This document shows positions 24,483 through 35,400 of a stretch of 64,000 nt of DNA, piece by piece; within the stretch, counting starts at the first letter, position 1, and each line of letters starts with the position of its first letter. The translations under genes and the position numbers were made by a program. Origin of the DNA: Russula earlei (taxonomy: Eukaryota > Basidiomycota > Agaricomycetes > Russulales > Russulaceae); assembly GCA_025769875.1 (NCBI GenBank), contig JAGFNK010000059.1:1-64000 (forward strand). The letters run 5' to 3'. A model generated the notes under the pieces. The model was not told where the DNA came from. It ran no database searches and worked only from the letters and a program-made list of their open reading frames with translations.

Positions 24483-25657
24483 CTATAAGCAAAGGCTCAT
24501 GAGCTCTGAGCTCCGGCCTGTTGTGTCTGTGGATCCATGCTCAAATGTCACTTTTCCTTTCATACCAACTGTGCCAGATTTGCACTGAACCCAAAGTATC
24601 ATCTCTTCCAGGCCACTCCTAGACCAGTGAAAGGTCAACTCGCGGTCGACGATGACAGGGTTCAGTGCTTGGTACTCGAAACGTTTCATCTGCACCTTGG
24701 GGTGGTAGAACGCAAATGTTTCAAGTAGCATCAGGGCCATGAGTGGCCCATGTACGAGCCGTTCTGTAATTTCCAGTACGCCGCGCGCAATGAGCGAGCA
24801 ATCCTAGCAGGGACACACAGAGAGATCGTACGAGAACGTACCTGCATGTCCCTCTGCCTCCTGGGCATAGTCCCTGTCAAGATGGATGCGGTGACCGTTG
24901 AAGGTCAACGCGGAGAACCTGAACAGTGTGGTCGGACTCGGTGTGAACTCGAGCGAGAAGTCTGGCGACGGCAGATCGCGCACTGCGAACGAGCCGAAAA
25001 GCAATGCCGAAACGGAGATGGCGTCAGCATTATCGGGAAGGGGGGGTAGGGGGGTAAGTGGGGGACGCGGTCAAGGACCTGCTTGCCTTCGCGGGACGTC
25101 CTCCGGTGCGTTCCCGGGGCGCGGTACACGTGCGTCCTTTCTTCCAGCACGGCGCATTCTTCCTCGCCCTCGTTCGCGATTTCTATGCGTTGGCTGACAA
25201 AAACCATCGGGACGGCAGCGGCCTTCTTGTCCACCGAGCTCACGCTGAAGAGCGCACGGGCTTTGCCACCTATGATGAGCGGATTCCTCCACTCGATGCG
25301 ACCCCCTGCCCACATGCGCCGGACGAAAGGCTCGGGAGGGCAGAAGTCGGGGTCCATCCCGTCTGACCGTAGAAGCCTCTCCGGGGTACGAGGGTGAAAG
25401 AAAGCTAGGTGATGTCCAAAGCCAAGTGCCCCCGATTTCATCGGGCCTGAGTATGGCCGCCTCGTTCCATCTCGAGTAGGGAGTGTGATGTAGAGGTCTG
25501 AGACACGCTCGGTGTGCAAGGTTTCGGAAAGTGTGATGAGGCCTTTCTTCTGGCCGGCCCAGCGGTCGAGGGCCTCTTCGCCCGCAGTCGCGTGAGTGAA
25601 GGATCGTGAGGAACGAGAAATGAGAGATGAGGTGTGAGTTGGTCGTGCGAACATCAT
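24483..25657 (-). CDS. HTD2-like mitochondrial hydroxyacyl-thioester dehydratase
   Basis: Exons 25657-25087, 24982-24842 and 24763-24483; 330 residues. The N-terminus (SSLISRSSRSFTHAT) looks like a mitochondrial presequence. The first half has GHHLAFFHP and DFCPPEPFVRRMWAGG. The second has SPTTLFRFSALTFNGHRIHL and, across the second intron, RLVHGPLMALMLLETF, the hot-dog/MaoC-like dehydratase core of fungal Htd2 proteins, which act in mitochondrial fatty acid synthesis. Frames of exons 1 and 2 can be joined only with a GC donor (GCAAGC at 25086), giving a 104-bp GC-AG intron with a CTGAC branch-like site. A C-homopolymer at 25040-25070 lies in that intron. Related mesaconyl-C4-CoA hydratases are an alternative identity. 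Confidence 0.82.
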
Positions 25658-26460
25658 ACAAACCTCCTTTCCCCACTCGGGCGGTCTGCCGCCGATTTAT
25701 TATAATCCCAATGAACAAAAAGGTTCTCCTCATCATGCATACCCTGGATATATAGGCTGCTGGGGCTGGGAGTCTTTGGAATTTCGCATGCTTGTGAGAT
25801 CCCAAATCCGATATCGGACTTTGTCAGCAGTTCCTAGAACTAGAAAATCTTGGATTTTCCTGATGACTCGAGGGTGATTCATTCATGTTCATGTACTGAG
25901 ATGACTCTTTATTACGTATTAATGATGTGCTACCGTACAGGGTCATCGACTGCCTTTCGTTCTATGGCTTCCAGCTACTGTATGTATTCTTTTCGCACTG
26001 CCACGCCAACGACTTTACCAAGTAGTAGGGGTTGCACATTGTACCCGACTGAGAAATGAGGATACACTTGCAGGAGTCACTCTGGGCAATAACCTAATAG
26101 TTCGTTAAAGACGGCGACGTGATCGTCGACCGCGCACGCTCCCCGGAGTTGCGATGTGTACTACATCAGTGTGCTGATCCCCACAGTCCCTTTTAATCCC
26201 AGTTCCCTCCGCGTCCGCCTCAAAGTTATCATCAACTCAGCTTATTATCCATGCGATCAAGCTGATACTGTTGATCAGGATCCGGATTTTTGATCATGGA
26301 GCCGAGCGTGTTGCAAAGAAGTATATATAATGCCCATGCCCGCGTCATTTCACCTTTGGTACTGGTTACCGAGTCTTTCTCTTCATTTTCTTAACCGCCC
26401 CCTCGTTTATGCGACTGCCACAACTTTCATCTTAGGATCCAGGTCCCACTCGTAACAACA
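25658..26460. promoter_or_regulatory. Divergent intergenic region with TATA box at 26321
   Basis: About 800 bp between the HTD2-like and secreted-protein starts. GTATATATAA at 26321-26330 is a clear TATA-type element 131 bp upstream of the ATG at 26461. No open frame in the interval looks real. Confidence 0.6.
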
Positions 26461-27026
26461 ATGCGTACATGCTCTGTTTTTGTCATTCTCTGCCTCGCCG
26501 TTGGCATCGTACCGTCGTTCGCTCTCCCTTCAAGTTCTCTTAGGTACGCCCACCTCATCAAGTTCTGTTGGATACTCCAGTTGACAGCCCGAACCTAGGC
26601 CCGGACATGGGCCTTCCAAACCCAGTGTCCTCCCTTCCGAACTTTCCAAACCCGATGTCCAACTCAATCCCTATTCCACGTATCCACTTCCCCCTGGGTG
26701 GAAGGTCAAAACCCCTCTAGGCGTCGCACCGTCGTTCGCTCCCCCTTCAAGTTCTCCTAGGTACGCCCACCTCATCAAGTTCTGTTGGATACTCTAGTTG
26801 ACAGCCCGAACCTAGGGCCCATGATTCCCGAAAAAGGGCTTCCAAACACAGTGTCCTCCCTTCTGAACCCCATTCCAAACCCGATGTTCAACCCAATTTC
26901 CTTTCTTCCGCGTATTCACTCCCCCCTGGATGGAGGTTCAAATCCCGTCTAAAAATAGAAAAACCCCTGCCATCAGGAAAAATATATCCGGACCGTAGAG
27001 ACTGGATGAAAACTGTACTTGGATGA
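26461..27026 (+). CDS. Small secreted protein with an internally duplicated exon-intron unit
   Basis: Exons 26461-26543, 26599-26760 and 26816-27026; 151 residues. Residues 1-22 (MRTCSVFVILCLAVGIVPSF) form a typical signal peptide. The rest is Pro/Ser/Lys-rich with no cysteine framework. Exons 2 and 3 encode two diverged copies of the same segment: SVLPSE..SKPDVQ...YxLPPGW(K/R). Both introns are 55 bp, start GTACGCCCACCTCATCAAG and end GAACCTAG, and have the same phase. Exon 2 ends with a copy of the end of the signal-peptide exon. The gene is TATA-driven. I do not recognise the family. An RKR at the start of the third exon could be a Kex2-type site. Confidence 0.65.
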
Positions 27027-27085
27027 CATAGGGATGGTCTTTATGGCTGTGGTAATCTCTGGGTTGTACTCTCTTGTTTCTTTAA

Positions 27086-28110
27086 GGCCCCATACAGCAA
27101 TGAAACTTTTACAATACAAAATTTTGAAACTTTTGCAAACTTTTTGAAATTTGGGATTTTCCAGAGTCACTTGCATGACAGGAGTAGTTGACAGTTGACA
27201 TCTTTTCACATAAAGTGTCACACTCCAGAAATGCAAAGTGCCCCACCAACTTGGCTCCTCAAGGTGATTCCCATCAACTCTGCAATTGTTTTCAAATGCA
27301 GATAATAATTACACACAATCCTTAAGTTTCATAATGGTGTATTCAAGAGTTAAGTACAACAAAATAAATAAAATTTAAACTGATCTAAGGTGTCAACAAG
27401 ACAATCACAATCACATGGCATGTGCTGGTGTGATAGAGGCAGCAAGGGAGTGGCATTGGGCATGGCCATTTGGCCTTCATGTGGTGTGTCAATTTGTCAG
27501 GAGGGTGCACATGCAATGGCAATCACAATGGCAAAGCATGTGTTGAGGGCAAGATGATGGTGGGGGAGTGGCTTTGGGCAGGACTGTTTGGCCCTTGTGT
27601 GCATCTGTTTGTCAGGAGAACACATGCACAAAGGTGATTGCAGTTGCACAGGATGTGTTGGCAGGATGATGGAGGCAACAAGGGAGTGGCATTGGTGGGG
27701 CTGTTCAGCCTTTGTGTGATGTTGATTTGTTGAGAGGGCATCCCTGTTGTGATCACAAGGGTGCAATGTCTGTTGCTGGCAGGATGGAGGTGCGAGGGAG
27801 TGAGATGTGGGTGGGCATTGTTGCAGTGGAAGTGCATGGCACAACATTGACCTCTGCTGTGCCACCAAATCAATCTTGAGTACAACAACCTCTGTTATCA
27901 AGTAATTTATTTATATCATCAAATAATTATATTGATTTTCAGAATTGTAAAGCTGTTCAAACACCGCTCTGCTGACAAAGTCTGATAGTCCAGATTTGGG
28001 TGTCACATTATGTGAAATTCCAAAGACTCCTGTCACACAAGTGACTCTGGAAACTCCTGAATTTCAAAAAGTTTTGAAATTTTGTAAAAGTTTTGTTGCC
28101 ATATGGGGCC
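27086..28110. mobile_element. PIF/Harbinger-like non-autonomous DNA transposon (1025 bp)
   Basis: Terminal inverted repeats of roughly 120-140 bp with several mismatches, beginning GGCCCCATA on both ends, flanked by the 3-bp direct repeat TAA (27083-27085 and 28111-28113). A TTA/TAA target duplication and GG-starting ends are typical of PIF/Harbinger elements. No transposase frame is present, so it would depend on a partner. It lies 60 bp after the stop codon of the secreted-protein gene, probably in its 3' untranslated region. Confidence 0.85.
27425..27860. repeat. Imperfect tandem repeat inside the DNA transposon
   Basis: About four diverged units of 110-122 bp, each with AAGGGAGTGGC-like and TTTGTCAGGAG-like blocks and a run of CA/TG-rich sequence. 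Unit starts are near 27431, 27553, 27664 and 27782. The repeats make long non-coding open frames on the minus strand. Confidence 0.7.
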
Positions 28111-28113
28111 TAA

Positions 28114-28680
28114 ATTGATGTCTGATGTTGAAGTCTCCAATGGGTTCTAGCACTGCTGGTCTTGTTGCATGAATAGCAAAAAAAAATTATCAAGCAGGAT
28201 CTTCTCCTGGCCTTCATCCTCAGTTTGCATCCCTTTTTTATGTTCTGGTTGCTGTGACAGACTGTCAGCTTTGTTCTGTTTTCCCAGGTGATGCACTAGA
28301 TAGACATTGAATAAGCTTAATGTCAAGGCCCATCTGGCCTGTCATTGTATGAGTTTCTGTTTCATCATGAAGTATGTTAAATTGTTGTGGTCCATCCACA
28401 ATTCCACTAGGTGTGCTGTGCCTTCAAGGTAGTGTCTAAAATGCCAAGGTGAGGCAACCAAAACAAGGTCATGGATCATGTAGTTATGCTGTGCAGCATT
28501 GAGGGATTTCAAGAAGTATGCAACTGGGTGATACCAATTGAGTTCATCTGGTTGTTCAAGGACTGATCCTATAGCATAGTCACTCACATCACAAATAAGT
28601 CTGAGTTTTTGACTTGGTTTGGTTGGCTCGGTCTAGTCAACATAAATTTCGCGTGCTAAGTGTATTTCCGCCCTCTTTGC
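28114..28680 (-). pseudogene. Gypsy RNase H fragment
   Basis: Minus-strand reading shows DYAIGSVLEQ, VAYFLKSLNAAQHNY and HYLEGTAHLVELWMDH, an RNase H domain of a Ty3/gypsy Pol, continuing with frameshift-like breaks toward 28128. It is an isolated relic directly beside the DNA transposon and is not part of the methyltransferase gene that ends at 28688. Confidence 0.8.
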
Positions 28681-28687
28681 TCGCTCA

Positions 28688-29735
28688 CTACTGTTGGAAT
28701 ACCACAACCGAGGTTCTATAGGGATATTCAAAGAGACCTTTGTCCTCATCGACCCATTGTTTACCATCTCCGTGATGTAAAATCTCAGCAATACCGGTCT
28801 TGATAAGAGCTTTGATGTCCTCAGATTGCACTTGGAGATAGCTCTTGCTCATGCTTCTGTCGATGACAATATCCAGTGAACCGGCAAGGGAATAAAACCA
28901 CGATCGCTCTTTATGCGGCCGGAAGAGGTTCCGGTAGGTCTTGGTCTCGAAAAATGCACGCCACAGATCAAGCCGGAATTGAGGCGTGCCTTGTTCGAAC
29001 TGTTCAATCAGATCACGTACTTGCGCGACCCATGGGGCAGCTTCACTATCATATCGGCGATCGTGAGCATTTCGTAACGTCGTAACTCGTGCACGACGAC
29101 CGGTCACTGACCGGTCTTCCAGATTCCAGATAAATACAATGACACCTCCGGGCTTCAGGATACGAGCAAACTCCGCTGCTGCGGCATCATGGTCCAGACA
29201 CCAGTGAAAAGCCTGGAGAGGGGTGACAATTCGCCGCTGTGGTGGCGGGTCGGAGAGCGGTTACCTGTGCAACCACCACCAAGTCGGCGGAGTGATCGTC
29301 GATCCCGGTACTTCCGAATGTCCCGCTCTGGCACGAGACTCTCTCGTCCTGGACCGATTTGTTGAAGATGGTGCGCATTCCTTCGCTTGGTTCTACCGCG
29401 GTGATCGTCCCCACAGCGATGGCCCAGTCGGGGTGCGTGAGGAGCGCCCGTGTGAAGATTCCGGTGCCAGAGCCGATCCTGCAGAGAGGCTGATCGTCAT
29501 GGGAGCATTACTGCGAGGGGGATTTATACTCGACGATGTCGAGGGGACCAGAAGCGGTGACCTCTTGACGGATATACGTGAGAGCCTCGGAAGGGTAAGA
29601 TGGACGGGCTCTGAAGAGTGAAGGTAAGCAGATTGATAAATAGATGTCGATTACTGCTGACCTGTCGTAGAGGTCATTTGTCCCGCATCCAAAGCCCTTT
29701 ATTGCAACCTCGTGGACACTGTTTGGGTGGACCAT
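28688..29735 (-). CDS. SAM-dependent methyltransferase, class I
   Basis: Exons 29735-29662, 29610-29530, 29478-29265 and 29212-28688 with 51-52 bp introns; 297 residues. Motif I is EIGSGTGIFT (completed across intron 2), followed by the acidic strand ITAVEPSEGM, VVVAQAFHW across intron 3, and LKPGGVIVFIWNLEDR. This layout matches fungal trans-aconitate/UbiE-like methyltransferases with the N-terminal YDRARPSYP signature. Substrate unknown; no targeting signal seen. Its start codon is 63 bp from that of the divergent sphingoid-base kinase. Confidence 0.85.
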
Positions 29736-29798
29736 GATCGTAAGACAGAGAGATGAAGCGCTCTAGCGGCAAATTCGTGCACAGCCCGGCCGGAGCCG
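29736..29798. promoter_or_regulatory. 63-bp head-to-head intergenic promoter
   Basis: Separates the start codons of the methyltransferase and the sphingoid-base kinase. No TATA box is visible. Transcripts almost certainly begin within or close to the opposing coding region. Confidence 0.55.
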
Positions 29799-31746
29799 AT
29801 GACGACGATGCCTGTGACCACACCACGCCTGCTTGAGCTCACCTCAGTGACGAAGCAGCCCATTCGATTCTCTTTCAACGATACCTTCTTCACGATCAGG
29901 GACCCGTCGAAGAGTACGTAGTTTACTCTCCCTCTTCTCCATGTGCGCTCATAACCCCAGAGACGCGCCAACGGTTCATGTTCCCTTGACCCACGTGGTC
30001 TGGGTCGGAATAACCGGTTCAATCGTCGATGCGCATGTGCTCGTAACAACTCGCGCCGGCCGTGACCTTGTAAAGATCTCAGGTTCCTTCCAAGGGGATG
30101 ACACAGAGGCAAATGCCACTGCCACCGCTTGGGTGCAGGCTGTAATGAGCGCCGCCTATCCGGGTGCGTGTCATTTACGCGCTCCTCCTACCGCAAACAA
30201 ACCTCTTGCAAAGACCTCAAGATCCAGCGGCGTCTGTTCGTCGTCATAAATCCGCATGGAGGCCCCGTAAGCTACCTATTTTTGGCGCGCCTGCTGACGC
30301 GTCGGATTTTTCACCCCCGATTCATAGGGCAAGGCGGCCTCACTCTTCAAGCGCAAGGTGGAACCAATTCTCAAGGCCGCACGCTGCACTTACAAGGTTG
30401 TGTGTAAGCATATCTACCAAGCTGAGCTGTAGATTAGTTTATGGTTCATTCTGCGCTGCTCAACAGCCACGGAGTATCACGGCCACGCTTCAAAGGTCGC
30501 ATCAGAGATTGCTCTAGATGATTTCGATGCTGTCGTCACCGTCTCTGGTGACGGCACTCTGCATGAACTCATCAACGGCTTCTCAAAGCATAAGCACCCC
30601 ATGAAGGCATTCAGAATGCCTATTGCGCCCATCCCGGCAGGGTCTGGTAACGCCACATCCCTCAATCTTCTGGGTACCAAGGTTGGACCGCTGAGCTCTC
30701 ACTCGACAACCCTCACCATCTGCTCTTCAGGATGGCTTGGATGTCGCTTCTGCTACGCTGAACGCTGTCAAAGGGCGACCGATGGCAATCGACCTACTTT
30801 CAATTCTTCAGTCCGGGAAACGCACCTTCTCTTTCTTATCCCAATGTGTGGGGCTCATGGCAGATTTGGACTTGGGCACCGAGCACCTACGTTGGATGGG
30901 AAGCAATCGATTTGTGTATGGTTATCTGCGAGGGGGTAGGTGCCGTCAGTCTGAGCTTGCGCCTTTACCGAAAGAGATAACCTTTGCCCAGTTATGTCTC
31001 GCAAGGCATATCCATTCGCAATCTCTATAAAAACTGGCATGTCACAAAAGGGTGCCATGGTAGATGCCTTGCAAGAGTACAATAACTCAGCGCCCCATTA
31101 TGACGTCCCACGGGTGGAAGAAGAAAGTACGACGGACCTTCCCCCGTTGAAATATGTCGACGAGCATGATGGATGGACCTCTTTGGATGGGCCCATTCTG
31201 TTCATGTATGCTGGCAAAGGCCCACTCGTGAGCCCGTAATGCATTCTCCTTCGTCTCTCCATAGTCAAACCCGATGACACGCCACATTCTTAGCGAGCTG
31301 ATGCAGTTTCCTGTCGCTGTACCAAATGATGGTATGGTAGATCTCGTCATTCAGGGGAGGGTGAGCTCCCGTCTCTTTTTGTCTCTGGCGCATGTCAAAA
31401 CGAACCCTTTCCCGGGCCTTTTCTCTTTTTTTTCTCAGTTGTCCCGTAGCGAAATGTTGAAGGGTTTTGATGGGGCAGAAAAAGGGTCTATATATTGGCA
31501 GGATAAAGTTAGTCGCTGGAATTCCGCACGGTTCCCTGATCTGATCACCTTTGGTAGGCACAATACTTCAAAGCTAGCGCATACCGTCTCAAGCCCCTAC
31601 TGAAAGATGGTAATCTATCGATCGACGGGGAGCGTTTTCCGTTCGAGGAATACTATGCTGAAGTGCATCGTGGCCTGGCGACTGTGCTTAGCATGCGTGG
31701 TCGTTACTCTGTTGATTTCACGTTGAAGCCCCCTGGGACCACGTGA
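29799..31746 (+). CDS. Sphingoid long-chain base kinase (diacylglycerol-kinase catalytic fold)
   Basis: Ten exons: 29799-29913, 29963-30163, 30214-30266, 30328-30403, 30467-30681, 30731-30935, 30992-31227, 31265-31360, 31439-31507 and 31558-31746; 484 residues. The catalytic domain starts RRLFVVINPHGGPGKAASLF (across intron 3) and has the nucleotide-binding TVSGDGTLHELINGF and IPAGSGNATSLNLLG. The C-terminal half carries QFPVAVPNDGMVDLVI and KGFDGAEKGSIYW. These are the hallmarks of sphingosine/sphinganine kinases, which make sphingoid base 1-phosphates. The N-terminal 105 residues may be a PH-like or regulatory part. The intron at 31228-31264 is only 37 bp. Confidence 0.9.
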
Positions 31747-32416
31747 GGGATGTTTACAGTTTGTATCGTAGGTATCGTGAGCGTCGACCCAAGGGGAAGA
31801 CGAATAGAAGGGAAGAGGTATGTTAACGAGGGGCGATGGCTGAACGTGAGAAGTGACGGAAGCCTGAGTGTGGAAGGCGAGTGGATAGCGATAGAGAGAG
31901 ACTGTCATGGCAGGAACAGGCGAGACAATACTTATTTCCTGGTTGCTACCTTCAAGATTGTCTTGGACTTGCTAGCTCGTTCCCCAATACTGTCAACCAT
32001 TTCTGCGGGCATAACACTGGCAACGGGCGATGGCCGTCATTCAGCCCCCACCCAAAAATCCTAGTATTTATGGCCACCTGACCTACAAATTACACTGCTG
32101 CTTTGCGAGACAATGATGTTTGTAGAAATTGCGCGGTAGTAATATACTCTCGTAGCGCGATCGTAGCGTAGTGTTCGACATACAACAGACGTTAGATGGA
32201 TTATACTGTATATTGCGTGACATCGAAGCGGGACCCGCGATAAAAAAAGTGGAAGTCCGTTTATCCAGTCCGACGTAGAATGAAGATGAGAGTGTGATCA
32301 GCAAGTGTCCAACAGCACTGACAACCTAAAAGTCCATGTTTTTTAAAAAAAAAGTCCTATACGTGCGACGCAGATGCAAAAAATAATGCCTTTAGGGGCG
32401 TGCTAGAGACAGCATA
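31747..32416. other. Convergent intergenic region
   Basis: 670 bp between the kinase stop and the ags1 stop. No gene seen; A/T-rich blocks (poly-A run at 32344-32351) fit 3' untranslated and polyadenylation sequence. Confidence 0.6.
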
Positions 32417-35400
32417 TCAGCACAGGCGATCCAGCACAGCAGGGACTATCGACTTACAAAGCTGTTCCTTGCGGTAGAACCAGAAATAGCCAATCACAAT
32501 GATGAGTTGGCAGCAAAGTGCAACCCAAAATGCGGCTGAAGCCATTGGGCTACCCTGCAGTCCGCTCTGGAAGTCCCATGTCCCCGCATTTGGGAAGACA
32601 CTTTCGGGGCCAATCCTATTGGGGGCAGTGGCGCGGGCGATCATCACACATATTGAACCGAGGATCTGCGAGAATGCTAAAGTTGCGCAGACATGCAGTC
32701 GTGATAGCGTCTAAGGGAGGACGATATTTATCAGTTTCATGCATGAGAACGCAATCACGGGGAGTTACCTGCAGGAGAATCATACCAAGGCCAACACCTT
32801 GTATGGCATCCAAAACGCCCAGCCATAGCCAAAGGGATATGCCGAGATAGGGACCGGCCTTTCCCGCCCAAGGGATGTACAGGGCCAGGGATGACGTACC
32901 CCAGAGCATCTACGCAGTTCCGTCTTAGCAACACTCCTCGGGACAGTGTCACTACTTACCTGGCACCATCTAGGTGCGCCGAGGCCAACGGCAAACACAG
33001 GCAATAGCCACGTGTGTATCTTGCTGAAGTGAGTGAGCACAGCCAGCATCGCAGCCCAAACGCCAACAAAGAAGAGAACGATCAACAGTGCGATCTGCCA
33101 CTTGGGAATTGGCACGGCCCAGAGGAAACCCCAATTACGGCCATAGGGCTTGATACGGATTTAAGATATGGTCAATTCCTGGACAAACGACTGAGACTCA
33201 CCCCTGAAAGCCAGTAATCGCGCAGAATTTCAGATGCTAGGAACCAAAGGACGAGTTTCCTTCGAAAAAGCGTTTTGATGAAACTCGGCACCGTTGGGGG
33301 GGTCTGACGATAATACTCTGTGCCAAGGTGAGAACCCAGGGGGTTCACAATGTGGAGTGAAACTGCTTACCTGGCAAGCCGTATAGCATAAGATAGGCAA
33401 ACAGGAAGCTGATCGCAGCAAGTGGCCAAACTATGAGAACGATCCACCACGGCGCCAGATTGCCTTGTGCTGCGTCCTGGAGCTGGAAGCCCCAATACCA
33501 TAGAGCAGTCACCCAAATCTGCTGGGAACCCTGCACAATGCAAGCCCGCAGCATCCAAACCTCGGTCGCAGCACCCTGTGAATGCTCGTTCAGCTCATTA
33601 TAACCCCAAATGGGAAAGGTATACTCACCGCTTCCTCCCCGAAATTCAGGCCGAAAAAGAGGAATGCTGCGGCAGAGGCTATAGCGTAACACCACGTAGC
33701 TATACTGGACAATGCCTTATGAGCCGGGTGCAGGGCTTGGGTCAAAGACGGCAATCCGATGAGGAAGAATGCAAGCCCGAAGAAGACCCACGGCGCAGAG
33801 AGGACCCAAAAGGAAGGCTTCAGGCGGAACATCGGGTACCACACTGCGCTCGCAGCGAGAAAGACACCACCCAAAACATAAAGCTGCAAGTTATCCTGAG
33901 AGCTCTGCCCTGAGAGCAACGTGATCTGGAAGCTCGTTGCACTAAGCACCTGCCCCAGTGCCATGATGATGGTGTACAACGGCCAGCCCCCAATCTCCCT
34001 AGCCAGTGCGATCTGAAGACCTGACATGATAACAACTTCCCCTCGATCATGGGCTAACGGACCCTCGTAGTCATTGTACTGGCCTACAGCATGGAAAGAC
34101 TGAGTGTTGGGAGCTAGTACGCGTTAGTCAGATGTTCGACGCTGTCGGTATAAGGAGGAAACATACAGATCGGCCGAGAAGGATGATCATATAGCGATGC
34201 GGCAGGCGTCCCCCAAATCGACTCCCGCTGCGACGATCGCAAACTCGCTGCGCTGGAGAGCTTGTCCTGCCGAACCTTGACAAAGTAGGCTTCTTCGCTC
34301 TTTTGGAGGAACTTTTCAATAGACAATTCGCCCTTCGAGTTTTCGGCAGACAAGTTTTGCAACTTTGTTACAAATTCTTGAGCAACGCCGCCATCTGCAT
34401 CAGTGAACTGTAGATAATCTAAGATAACTGGTAACACAAGAAGGGAAACTCCTCACCGAGGCAATGGCCTTGTTCAGAGGAGAGTTGACCTTTTCGTCCA
34501 CAATTGACGCGATCGACTCTACAGAAGAAACACGGCTATGAGCGCCAAAAGGCCGTGATGGGGCTTCCAAAAATGGGTCCGGCGCATGCTTTTGTTCCTT
34601 GGCTATCGTTCGGTTAGCCTTATCCAGGAAGTTACCGAACTGGGGTTGTCCAGCGTTACCACGATTCTGGGAGAGGTCCTCCACATCTGACCCGTTACTG
34701 CCGAACGAGAGACGACTGCTGTCTTGAATGATGCGTGGAGGGGCGTGTAGGTATGGGTCGCCACCTGCAGTAAGTGTCTCTTGACTCCATTGACCAGGGG
34801 AACCAGGGATAGTCATCCGAGGATTGTTGTATAGACTTTGTGCGTCCCACTCCGGTTGTGACGGATCGGCTTGAAAAACTGGGTTCCAGTCGTCATGTTC
34901 GGCGATAGCTACAGCACCACCCGTTGCACCATCCGAGGGACGCCATGCATCCTGAGAAGCAATATGTCTGCTCGCGTTGATACTGCGCTTATGGAAATCC
35001 TCCATGCGTTGGCGCCATTCAACGACTGGGAAACGCTGAACAGCGGAGCGTGCGCGAAGAATTGCACGTTCTTCCTCCGTCGATTTCAAGGCCAGCTTGA
35101 TTGTCTTGGAGAGTTGCGACATCAAGTGACCCGTAGACATCGACTCAACAGGGAACCACTGGAACTTGTTAGTGGGGCAAGTGAATAGGAATCGGTTGGG
35201 AGCTTACCCATCCGGGCATCAAGCCAAGGCCACCAAGACGGCTACCGACACCCAATGCACCCTTGCGGCCAAACTCGACTGCGACCAGACCAAAAGGTTC
35301 GTCACGGGAGGGAATCAGAGCAAAATCTGCGCCGCTGAATAAGTATGGGGGAAGCGCCGTAAACTCTGGCTTCGAGCAGACACGATCAGAGTAGAGCTCC

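Noticed and set aside
25040..25070. C-homopolymer considered as a frameshift in the HTD2-like gene
   Set aside because: A GC-AG intron (25086-24983) removes the tract and joins the two conserved frames without any indel.
25058..25397. Overlapping plus-strand frames over the HTD2-like gene
   Set aside because: GC-rich antisense shadows; the minus strand encodes the dehydratase motifs.
26920..26955. GGTTCAAATCCC resembling a tRNA T-loop (B box)
   Set aside because: No A box, anticodon stem or pairing acceptor arms upstream at tRNA spacing, and the stretch lies in the third exon of the secreted-protein gene, where the paralogous first copy has the same context.
27497..27901. Minus-strand 134-codon frame rich in His, Pro and Cys
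   Set aside because: It is produced by the internal tandem repeat of the DNA transposon and has no transposase motifs.
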